This document shows, in pieces, positions 18,016 through 26,498 of a DNA stretch of 64,000 bases. Made by a program: the position numbers and the translations under genes. The DNA is from Arachidicoccus rhizosphaerae. Lineage in GTDB: Bacteria > Bacteroidota > Bacteroidia > Chitinophagales > Chitinophagaceae. The stretch is from positions 186,001 through 250,000 of the forward strand of contig NZ_FNQY01000004.1 of NCBI RefSeq assembly GCF_900107765.1, in the 5' to 3' direction. The number at the start of each line of letters is the position of its first letter. The stretch's first letter is position 1. Below the pieces are notes generated by a model. It worked only from the letters and a program-made list of their open reading frames with translations. It had not been told where the DNA came from and ran no database searches.

Positions 18016-21000
18016 TTACCGTAATTTCATATTATAAAGGTAAACGTCTCCGGCCTTTAAAGGATTTTTATCCTTTTCCCAACTGATTTTCAATTGATAA
18101 TGGCCTGCATTAATCATTGTAGGGGTTACCAGTTCGCTACTGTTCCACTTGCCCTTTCTGGTAGGTGTAAGCCAAATCTGCTTGGATGCCAGCAGCGTGC
18201 CGTCCAAGGCCGTGAGCGTCAGATTAGCCCGAAGGCTATCTGTCCCTTCATAGGCATATTTCACCTGAAAAGAATGAAAATCAGCGACCCCTGTTACAAA
18301 TGGCCAGCTTAAAGCGTTTAACCCCGCTTCCTTAAACAGCAGACAATCCTTATTATCTCTTTGAACTACTTTTCCTTTGTGCCGGCCGTCCGCATCCTTT
18401 ATCCCAAAAGTAAATTCCGGCTTCTGATCAAAAGGAGGCTGCATCTGGCTGGCAGGTTTAAAAGCAATCAGACTCCGTGACCACCAGGGCTCAACAAAAA
18501 GTACATCTCCCGTCTTCAGATCCTTTTCCAGTAAGATAAGGCTGTCCTTTTTTGGCATTTCGCTCTTGCTATTTATAACCAGTACAGACTGAAGCGTATT
18601 GGCAAACCCCTGTCCTTCCAGCTTTTTAATCTCAGCACTATCCTTGTTTTGTAATCCGACATATAACTTAAGATCACCTGTGGCTTTCCACTTATTTTCA
18701 GTAGCCTCTTTCAAATATCCCTTCTTTAGTGCCAGCCACTGCGCTCCAAATAAAGCTGCCGGCAAACTGGAAATATGCAGGTGTATCAAATCTTTTATTG
18801 CGCTATTATACGGTTGAGTTATGCCAGGCTTCAAAACAGGTTCTATGTCAAACTCATCACCTGTGTTTAACCAGTCTTGTACTATAAATCCGGTAGCATT
18901 TCTGTTTGAACTTCCGTTTGCCGGTTCTGCTGGCCTGATGGCGGACAATATCGGCGCAGGCGAATTGGCTACAGGCGGTATCTGCTTTTTGTGCAATGTC
19001 TGATCTAGGGTCTTTTTGGCAATAGCGATGGCTGATATGACCGCCTGACCGCTATACGTATTGGGAAAATCAATTACAATTTGACCATTATTTACTTCCA
19101 CAGGTATTTCTTTCTTTAATGCCCTGAGACTACCCGCTTCCTTAAATATATCAAAATGCGGCAATACAATTTTTCCATTTATTGCAACATCGAAATCTCG
19201 CCAGCGATTACAATTATAATGACTGCCTTTGCCCCACCAGGGCTCGATAAAAAACAGCTGCACGATATACCTGCCATTTGTAACCGGGAATATAAATTTC
19301 AATTTATCTCTTCCATAACGAAAACGCTGAAAAAGCTGATCATCGCTGGTCTCTTTAACGGGGTCATTCACCGAGCGCTGGCTGGCAAAATAAGCAGGCA
19401 ACCCTTTATAATCTGCTGTCCAGGAAACGGAACCGAATTCCTTTCCGGTTACGCAGTTAAGACAGTTACGGTCTGCGGACCATACGTTCCCGTAATGATC
19501 TGTGTAAGCCCCCGCACCGCAGTTGTATCTGTATACATACTGGTAACCCTGAACTGGCGCCAATACATCTTCATCTGCATTATCCCGCTTTTTAATGACG
19601 GGAAAAGGAGGGGCTGGCAAATTATTTACCTGCATCTCATCCGAGCAAACTGCGTTTCCGTTATAATATCCAACCGCATATATCTGATTATATCTTAGCG
19701 AAACACCTTTCCAGCTAAAGTGCGTTCCGATTCCACCGCGTGTCCTGCCGCCAAGTGAGACCTGCCCCTTTCCATTAAACAGTACCACCGAATCACAGTT
19801 TGAATAAATAGTGATATCTTTTGGTTCATTTATGCCTGTCCAACGCTCCTGCCAGTCGTGGCCGGCAATATGCACCATCGGCGCCGTATCCGCACGCGTA
19901 AAATTAGCAGCATATAAATAGAAAGCCTCCGTAGGTTCTTCCCAGGCCGTTAATATCCCTTTATAGTTAACGGGACCGATTCTGTCCAGATCTCTATATC
20001 CTTCTGCTGCCTGTTGTCTTCCCGGATTGTCATGAGAATTAAAAAGCCATAAAAACTCACCGCATACGCTGTCTTTAACAGCGTATGCCAATCTGATTTT
20101 CTTTTCCAGTAAAGCACACCAGCTTTCAATACTATAAGGGCCATCCTGACGGAAGCCTCCCTCTGAATGTAAATCCACCGTGCGCCAACCACCATACTCT
20201 CCTACCAATACATCCTTTTTGAGATCTTCACTATAAGTATCCGGATTACCCCCATAAGTTCCACTCCAGTTCTGAGAAACGTTCCAGTCCGTTCCCTCTC
20301 CTCCGTTACAGGTGGTGATCAGCCGCTGACTGGAAGCAGTCGGATCCAGACTTCTGATTAAAGCCACACATTGTCTGGCAAAATCAGCTGGGAGCTTACT
20401 CTCATTTTGCAGCCCCCACATAATATTCGAAGGGCTGTTTCTTCGCTCCAGCACCCAATCCTTCAGCAGCCGTAAAAAATTCTTTCTAAAGGCAGGCGTA
20501 TCAAACCAGATATGCGCCGAGAACTGAGGCCACCACAGCAGGCCCTCCTGATCCCAGTAATACTGAAATCTTAAATTATGCGGCTGATGAGCATCCCTGA
20601 AAGCATTGAAGCCCATTGCCCTAATCATTGCTACGCGGGTGGCAATTTCCTCTGCGGTAAAAGCATGGCTTTTACCCAAAGCATGTTCATAGCCTGCAAT
20701 CCCATTAATGAAAACGGGCTTACCGTTGAGTAGGAACTGCCTGGGCGCCTGGCTGTTTAAATCGGGCCATTTAATCCAACGAATACCATAAGGAGTACTC
20801 ACCTCATCCAGGACTTTCCTGGTGGAAATATCGATTACGCTGGTCTGAAGCTGATATAAATACGGAGATGCCAATGACCACAATTTTACATCACCTGCCA
20901 GCCTCAGGCTACCGCTTATCGTTTGTTGGCTATCTCCTATGACTATACGCTGCCGGGCTGTGCTGACCAGCCGGCCGTTTCTATCCAGTAAACGTTGCCT

Positions 21001-21822
21001 GATCACGACGTCTTTGGATCTTTTTGCATCATTTGACAAGCTGGTTTCCCAAAATAAGGTGGCCGACCGTTCACTCACCGTTGTGTCATTATAAATATGG
21101 ACGCCAAAAGGAATAATCCGCACCTGACCGGTTTCTATCAAATGCACCGGTCTGAAAATACCCATAGGCTGACTACCTTCGGAAAAGCCGATTTCTTCAG
21201 AACAACCTCCACAAACCCAGGGTAAATCCCTTATTGACGACGGATGCTGTACATACACGGCCAATAAGTTCTTTTTTCCACTGGCATTTAAAAAAGAGGT
21301 AATATTTACACTAAAACCCGTTCTCCCGCCGCTATGCTGTCCGACCAATTTACCATTTAAGTACACGGTCGCATAGGAACTCACTCCTTCAAAAAATAAA
21401 AAACAGGATTTGGTGCTGTCATAAGGCGCGTCAAAATACTTTCTATACCAGGCATCCCCGTGTCTGTTACCATGCTTCTTACGGATATATCCGCCATAAT
21501 CATCCCAGTTATGTGGTACGTTTACCACTTTCCAGTTGTGTGGCCGGTAACTTAATTTTTCAAATCCATCAAAATTATGACTACCAGAACTGTCCGCCAC
21601 GCTGGACCAGTCATTATCGAGTAAAATATCTGCACGGGTATCAGAACTCCAGGGTAGCTGCGCCTGCAACACCGGAGCAAGGAAAATAAAAAATGCCGCA
21701 ACAAAAACCGCACGGTATAACCTCCGGTAAACACACCCCGCTTTTATCAAATCAGCTATGTGCCGGTTACCGGCCCCCTCACTGCCGTATATTTTTTTAT
21801 GTTTTCTGATAACCATATTCAT
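18016..21822 (-). CDS. GH2 glycoside hydrolase with malectin-like domain
   Basis: A 1268-residue enzyme. An unusually long N-terminal tail (about 35 residues) precedes the hydrophobic signal RAVFVAAFFIFLAPVLQAQ, with no later ATG that would shorten it. GH2 domains follow: jelly roll (VNVPHNWDDYGGY, FEGVSSYATVYLNGK), immunoglobulin-like domain, then TIM barrel with acid/base E474 (WGLQNES) and nucleophile E542 (VGEYGG). Residues about 760-930 match a malectin domain (RYNCGAGAYTDHYGN, YIVQLFFIEPWWG, FDVAINGK, VIDFPNTYSG), probably for carbohydrate binding. The last 250 residues are beta-rich and unassigned. It is the final gene of PUL unit 1. Substrate unknown, with galacturonide, glucuronide or arabinopyranoside side chains all possible. 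Confidence 0.88.
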   Translation of the reverse strand: MNMVIRKHKKIYGSEGAGNRHIADLIKAGCVYRRLYRAVFVAAFFIFLAPVLQAQLPWSSDTRADILLDNDWSSVADSSGSHNFDGFEKLSYRPHNWKVVNVPHNWDDYGGYIRKKHGNRHGDAWYRKYFDAPYDSTKSCFLFFEGVSSYATVYLNGKLVGQHSGGRTGFSVNITSFLNASGKKNLLAVYVQHPSSIRDLPWVCGGCSEEIGFSEGSQPMGIFRPVHLIETGQVRIIPFGVHIYNDTTVSERSATLFWETSLSNDAKRSKDVVIRQRLLDRNGRLVSTARQRIVIGDSQQTISGSLRLAGDVKLWSLASPYLYQLQTSVIDISTRKVLDEVSTPYGIRWIKWPDLNSQAPRQFLLNGKPVFINGIAGYEHALGKSHAFTAEEIATRVAMIRAMGFNAFRDAHQPHNLRFQYYWDQEGLLWWPQFSAHIWFDTPAFRKNFLRLLKDWVLERRNSPSNIMWGLQNESKLPADFARQCVALIRSLDPTASSQRLITTCNGGEGTDWNVSQNWSGTYGGNPDTYSEDLKKDVLVGEYGGWRTVDLHSEGGFRQDGPYSIESWCALLEKKIRLAYAVKDSVCGEFLWLFNSHDNPGRQQAAEGYRDLDRIGPVNYKGILTAWEEPTEAFYLYAANFTRADTAPMVHIAGHDWQERWTGINEPKDITIYSNCDSVVLFNGKGQVSLGGRTRGGIGTHFSWKGVSLRYNQIYAVGYYNGNAVCSDEMQVNNLPAPPFPVIKKRDNADEDVLAPVQGYQYVYRYNCGAGAYTDHYGNVWSADRNCLNCVTGKEFGSVSWTADYKGLPAYFASQRSVNDPVKETSDDQLFQRFRYGRDKLKFIFPVTNGRYIVQLFFIEPWWGKGSHYNCNRWRDFDVAINGKIVLPHFDIFKEAGSLRALKKEIPVEVNNGQIVIDFPNTYSGQAVISAIAIAKKTLDQTLHKKQIPPVANSPAPILSAIRPAEPANGSSNRNATGFIVQDWLNTGDEFDIEPVLKPGITQPYNSAIKDLIHLHISSLPAALFGAQWLALKKGYLKEATENKWKATGDLKLYVGLQNKDSAEIKKLEGQGFANTLQSVLVINSKSEMPKKDSLILLEKDLKTGDVLFVEPWWSRSLIAFKPASQMQPPFDQKPEFTFGIKDADGRHKGKVVQRDNKDCLLFKEAGLNALSWPFVTGVADFHSFQVKYAYEGTDSLRANLTLTALDGTLLASKQIWLTPTRKGKWNSSELVTPTMINAGHYQLKISWEKDKNPLKAGDVYLYNMKLR

Positions 21823-21872
21823 AAGATAAAAACACGAACCTGTTTACTATTCCCGTTACTTATAAAAAATGC

Positions 21873-24779
21873 CTATTGATTGATCGTTTCCAGTTGACCG
21901 TTCAGATAATACCAATGATCCGGTTTCACGGACAAGGCCCTATGCAACTCGCCATATCGCACATTACAACTACCGCCGGCTATTGCCTTTATGGCTACTT
22001 TCTCAAGCCGGTGATGCTTCCACCAGATATTTAATTCATAACCACCCCTGGCACAGATGCCGCTGACCCAGCCAGTTTCAAGGCTATCAGGCAGCGCGGG
22101 TAAGAGATCAATATATCCATTCTGGCTCTGTATCAGCATCTCAGCGACGCCTGCAGCACCACCAAAGTTTCCGTCAATCTGAAAAGGCGGATGTGCGTCC
22201 ATTAAATTACGATAAACACCCCCTCTTTCTCCACCACCGGCCCCCTCAGCCGGTCTCAGTAATTCTTCCAGTATTTTTAATGCATGGTTACCTGACCTAA
22301 ATCTGGCCCATAGATTTACCTTCCAGGCCAGGGACCAGCCTGTTCCCCCGTCCCCTCTGTAAATCAAAGACTGTCTGGCTGCACGCATCATAGCCGTATC
22401 TTTTTCCCAGTTGATATCATTACCAGGATAGACCCCCCATAAATGAGATACATGGCGGTGCGTATCGCTGGTATCATCGAAATCCTGCATCCACTCCTGC
22501 AACTGGCCATACCGCCCGATTTTATTGGGTGCTATTTTATTATATTTATCCTCCAGACTATCCCTGAAGGATTGATCTACCCCTAGAATAGTCCCTGCCT
22601 GAATACAATTTTCAAATAAGTCGCGGATCATCTGGTGATCCATGGTGGGCCCTGCTACCAGCCCCCCGTGTTCAGGAGAGTTAGAAGGGGATGACACTAA
22701 AAATCCGGTTACAGGATCTTTTACCAGAAAATGCACATAAAACTCCGCGGCTTTTTTCATAATCGGGTAGCCGGTATCCCTTAAAAAAACAGTATCTCTC
22801 GTAAAGGCAAAATGATCCCATAAGTGATGACTCAGCCACGCACTTCCTCCAACCCAAATACCGTGTTTGGCCGCATCTATAGGAGCACTGGCCCCCCATA
22901 TATCCGTATTATGATGCAGTACCCAGCCCGGTGCACCGTAATGCCTGTTGGCAGTTACGGCTCCTGTTTTAGCTAAAGTCTCCATCAGCTCAAATAATGG
23001 CTGCGTGCAGGCAGATAAATTAAGCGGCTCCGCCGGCCAGTAGTTCATTTCCAGGTTGATATTACTGGTATATTTAGACCCCCAGGGCGGTGTAAGTAAT
23101 GGATTCCAGATTCCCTGCAAATTAGCAGCACGGCCGCCCGGAGGTGTTGCGCTGATCATCAGATATCTGGCATATTGTGTATACAAATCTATCAGTCCCG
23201 GATCAGTAGACACGGAGAATTGACGAATCCGTTGATCCGTTGGAAGATCAGATCTTGATCGAGTCCCTATCCGGATATCAAAACGGTCAAACAGGCGGTG
23301 ATAAACCCTCTGATGACGCTGCAGCAACTCTCTATAATCACTCTTTTTATTTTCTTCCAAGGAAGCAAGATAGGCTTTGCAAAGGCTGTCAGGATTGCCG
23401 GATACATCCTGATAGCTGATAAAATTCGTTGCCGCCACAAGGTATAGCACTGCGCTGTCCGCTCCCTGGACTTTTAGAGCGCTGTCAGTAACGCTCACCC
23501 GGGCATTAGGGCCAATTGCCTTAACTTTTAAGGCGCTCACGCCAAACAGGGCACCGTTTTTTACCTGGACCTTTAAACCTATCGTCTGATCGTCTATTTT
23601 AAAGAATCGATGTTCTTTATGAACCGTTCCGAAATTAGTCTCAAATTGAACAGCACCTGCCTTATCCGCCTTTAAATCAATCACCATCACCGGATCTGCC
23701 GCACTGGCAAAATAATTCCTGGTATAAGTGACACCTCCTCTTTTATAAGTAACAACAGAGAGCGCATTTCTGATATCTAAAGAACGTCTGTAATCTTTGA
23801 CTTCCCCATCGGCAAGCCTGCCTTCATCTTTTATAAAAATATCACCAAATGGCTGGTAGCTAGCCTCATACTGCGGATAAGCAGGTGGGTTATCATCCTG
23901 AATCCAAAATTTCCAGATTCGGGAAATATTAACACCCCCTTTCGGGGTTTTATCCGTGGGATATGCGACAAAAAACGGCCGGTCATTTTTTACCCCGGTA
24001 AAGCCGCCTTTATCAAAAAAGTTGACCACCTGCACGGCTAACAGATTACGCCCCGTGTGTAATACACTGGCAGGTATTAAATAATGCCTTTTAGTGGATA
24101 TGCCGGAATCACGTCCTATATAGTTACCGTTCACATAACAAAAATCAAGATCTCTGATACGTCCTAAATCAATAAACAAGTCTTTGCCTTTCCAATCTTC
24201 AGGCACATCAAAACCCACTCTGAACCATACGGCTCCGTCCAGGCCCTGATGTCCGGCTGTCTCCCATCCGTTCAACAGTGGCAACTGCATAACGGGCCAG
24301 TCAGCGTCATTATAAGCTACAGCAGCAGCCGTCGTGTCACGACGGATCTTTTTCAGCCATGCCAGACGCAACTTCCGGTAGGTCTCGGGATCATGATTTT
24401 TAACGCCCATGAAATGCGCCTCAGCCAACTGTTCCGCCTGCTGCTGCTTACCGGTAAAAAGGAAATTTCTTATCTGATCTAAATATTTGTATGCCCCCTC
24501 ATGCGCATAGGACCTTGGACCGTCCGTCCAAAGCGAAGATTCATTAAACTGAATATGATCCGTATCTGCACCTCCAAAAATCATGGCACCGATATGACCA
24601 TTGCCAACGGGAAGCGCATCCGTCCAGTCCGTATTGGCAGCCGGTTGATTATACCATAAAATCAGAGCATCAGGTGCCAGCTCCTTTTGGCTCACTGAAT
24701 TTGTTCCACAACCAGTGGACAGAAGACCTAATAAAGCTATATAAACCGCCTTCCGTAAATATCTGTAGTTGTCATTCAT
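21873..24779 (-). CDS. GH95 alpha-L-fucosidase/galactosidase with inserted jelly-roll domain
   Basis: A 968-residue lipoprotein (STGC, cysteine 24). The N-terminal GH95 domain starts LWYNQPAANTDWTDALPVGN and resumes at YQPFGDIFIKDEG. The catalytic (alpha/alpha)6 domain carries RAANLQGIWNP, NLEMNYWPAEP, HHNTDIWG, SSPSNSPEHGG, LQEWMQDFDDT (likely general acid E762), HRHVSHLWGVYPG and GNFGGAAGVAEML. Between residues about 126 and 305 lies an extra domain not expected in GH95. Its DADWPVMQLPLLNGWE, GAVWFRVGFDVPEDWKGKD and GRIRDLDFCYVNGNYIG match the GH2-like jelly roll that interrupts many sialate O-acetylesterases. GH95 enzymes remove alpha-L-fucose or alpha-L-galactose by inversion. In a pectin PUL either is plausible. 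Confidence 0.9.
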   Translation of the reverse strand: MNDNYRYLRKAVYIALLGLLSTGCGTNSVSQKELAPDALILWYNQPAANTDWTDALPVGNGHIGAMIFGGADTDHIQFNESSLWTDGPRSYAHEGAYKYLDQIRNFLFTGKQQQAEQLAEAHFMGVKNHDPETYRKLRLAWLKKIRRDTTAAAVAYNDADWPVMQLPLLNGWETAGHQGLDGAVWFRVGFDVPEDWKGKDLFIDLGRIRDLDFCYVNGNYIGRDSGISTKRHYLIPASVLHTGRNLLAVQVVNFFDKGGFTGVKNDRPFFVAYPTDKTPKGGVNISRIWKFWIQDDNPPAYPQYEASYQPFGDIFIKDEGRLADGEVKDYRRSLDIRNALSVVTYKRGGVTYTRNYFASAADPVMVIDLKADKAGAVQFETNFGTVHKEHRFFKIDDQTIGLKVQVKNGALFGVSALKVKAIGPNARVSVTDSALKVQGADSAVLYLVAATNFISYQDVSGNPDSLCKAYLASLEENKKSDYRELLQRHQRVYHRLFDRFDIRIGTRSRSDLPTDQRIRQFSVSTDPGLIDLYTQYARYLMISATPPGGRAANLQGIWNPLLTPPWGSKYTSNINLEMNYWPAEPLNLSACTQPLFELMETLAKTGAVTANRHYGAPGWVLHHNTDIWGASAPIDAAKHGIWVGGSAWLSHHLWDHFAFTRDTVFLRDTGYPIMKKAAEFYVHFLVKDPVTGFLVSSPSNSPEHGGLVAGPTMDHQMIRDLFENCIQAGTILGVDQSFRDSLEDKYNKIAPNKIGRYGQLQEWMQDFDDTSDTHRHVSHLWGVYPGNDINWEKDTAMMRAARQSLIYRGDGGTGWSLAWKVNLWARFRSGNHALKILEELLRPAEGAGGGERGGVYRNLMDAHPPFQIDGNFGGAAGVAEMLIQSQNGYIDLLPALPDSLETGWVSGICARGGYELNIWWKHHRLEKVAIKAIAGGSCNVRYGELHRALSVKPDHWYYLNGQLETINQ

Positions 24780-24823
24780 AAATAATCATTTCTGTAATAC
24801 CACAAAGTTTCATGCCTGCCAAA

Positions 24824-26479
24824 CTATAAGGAAATCACCACTTTTTTCAGCGTTTTGCTATGCCTTACCTGGACGCCGTCTACAAACACCCTGAATCCTT
24901 TGCCTTTTTCGTAATGATGACCTGTCTTATCCCAGAGGACCGTCAGATTTCTATCATGATAACTTACGTTATCAAGGCAAAACCAGTCCCATGCCCCTTT
25001 TGGAATCAAAGGTGCGATGATGAATGTATTACCCGAAGCAGGCTTAATACCCACCAGGTCGTTAATGACCAGATCCGCAAATCCTGAATGATTATAATAC
25101 CTGCTGCGCGGATTATTACGAAGCCAGAATCCGGTCTTTTCATCCTGATATTCTCCGATAAAAGGTTTGCCATCTTTTTGCTGGGCCCAGCTGTATTTAT
25201 GGAGCGCATCAAAAAACACTTTTTTGGACATGTTATTCTGATGCTTATAGTTATTGAGAAGATTGGAAAGCGCCTTTAAGGTTTGTGTTGTGGCATAAGG
25301 CCATACAGCCCCATCCCATTCACAACCGTGACCGGTTCCGTGTGTCCTGAATAAAGGATGTCTTCTTTCTGCCGTTGTAATCCCCCAGGGTGCGCTAAAA
25401 CCTGCGGTATCTGTTAATTGATCCCAGGCAATCGCATAAGTTTTAGCGTCATAAGGCAGATTAAAATACCAGGGAATAAATCCTATGGCCTCTCTGGCAT
25501 CCGCAAATCTTCCATTTGGATGCTTCACTTCAAAAAATCCTGCTTTTGGATCCCAGAGACTGTCCATTACCAGTGTCCGAAGCCGGGACGCTTTCTTTTC
25601 AAAAAAGGCGGCCTGCTCCTGCTGCCCGGTTAAATGGTACATTTTAGCAAGAGCTGCGGCGTTGCCAAACATATAACTATTAATCGTAGGCCTCATATTT
25701 TTAACTTTTCTGGAACCACTGATGGACTCTTCCATGGCATCTCTTACATCGAATTGCCAGAAAAGCTGATTAGGCAATAAATTTTCCGATTCCCATTTTT
25801 TATAATCAGCCGCTAGTGCCGGCAGCATCCTTTCCACATATGCGCTGTTGTTTTTGACTAAATAAAGCCCATAAACGGCATCGTCAATCCAGGTACTGAA
25901 TTTATGAAATACAGGCTTTTTTTGCTGAGGATCTCCAAACATCCAGTAAGCCGCATACTGTTCAATATAAGCAGCGTTCCGCAGCCATCTGCCTTCATAC
26001 ACCTGGTGCCCTGTAGCGGAGCTTATCCCATTAAAAGCCCCACCGAATTTTACAGGTGTGATGAATTCTGTAAATATGAATCCGAAGGGAGTTTGCACCA
26101 AATGTTTTCTAAAGCTCCACCACCTGAAATAATAAATCTGTTGCAATGTGCTGTCCGGACAGTCAAATAGCGGAATATTCGCACTGAGCCATTGATATGC
26201 ATCCGCATTATCAACATAATTCACCACATCCCCGCTGTCCTGGCTGTTAAATAAGGTAACCTGACGCTGCATGATGGAAGGATCCAGTATCAGTGCTTTA
26301 TGAACGGGATCCTGCTGCTTATAACTGCTCTTTTGCTGTGCCTTCGCTAAACCAAATAAAATACATAGTAAGCATGTGATGCAGACGCTGCTCACCCTTC
26401 CATATTTGCAGTCTCCTGCCTTACTATATATTATTTTATTTCTTCCCATAAAGTTTTTCATTTTTACCACTACCATCAT
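24824..26479 (-). CDS. (alpha/alpha)6-barrel glycosidase, GH63/GH142/MGH1-like
   Basis: A 551-residue secreted protein whose signal segment (VCITCLLCILFGLAKAQ) sits about 30 residues in. Motifs IYYFRWWSFRKHLVQTPFG, NGISSATGHQVYEGRWLRNAAY, NQLFWQFDVRDAMEESISG, TINSYMFGNAAALAKM, WGITTAERRHPLF and CEWDGAVWPYATTQTL are those of trehalase/GH63-like (alpha/alpha)6 barrels. In Bacteroidota pectin loci the closest match I recall is GH142 (beta-L-arabinofuranosidase) or proteins labelled MGH1-like. Asp in WQFDVRDAMEE and Glu in GCEWDG are candidate catalytic residues. It sits 20 nt after the stop codon of the preceding TIM-barrel gene. Family assignment is tentative. Confidence 0.72.
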   Translation of the reverse strand: MMVVVKMKNFMGRNKIIYSKAGDCKYGRVSSVCITCLLCILFGLAKAQQKSSYKQQDPVHKALILDPSIMQRQVTLFNSQDSGDVVNYVDNADAYQWLSANIPLFDCPDSTLQQIYYFRWWSFRKHLVQTPFGFIFTEFITPVKFGGAFNGISSATGHQVYEGRWLRNAAYIEQYAAYWMFGDPQQKKPVFHKFSTWIDDAVYGLYLVKNNSAYVERMLPALAADYKKWESENLLPNQLFWQFDVRDAMEESISGSRKVKNMRPTINSYMFGNAAALAKMYHLTGQQEQAAFFEKKASRLRTLVMDSLWDPKAGFFEVKHPNGRFADAREAIGFIPWYFNLPYDAKTYAIAWDQLTDTAGFSAPWGITTAERRHPLFRTHGTGHGCEWDGAVWPYATTQTLKALSNLLNNYKHQNNMSKKVFFDALHKYSWAQQKDGKPFIGEYQDEKTGFWLRNNPRSRYYNHSGFADLVINDLVGIKPASGNTFIIAPLIPKGAWDWFCLDNVSYHDRNLTVLWDKTGHHYEKGKGFRVFVDGVQVRHSKTLKKVVISL

Positions 26480-26498
26480 TATCTAAGTTATAAAAGGA

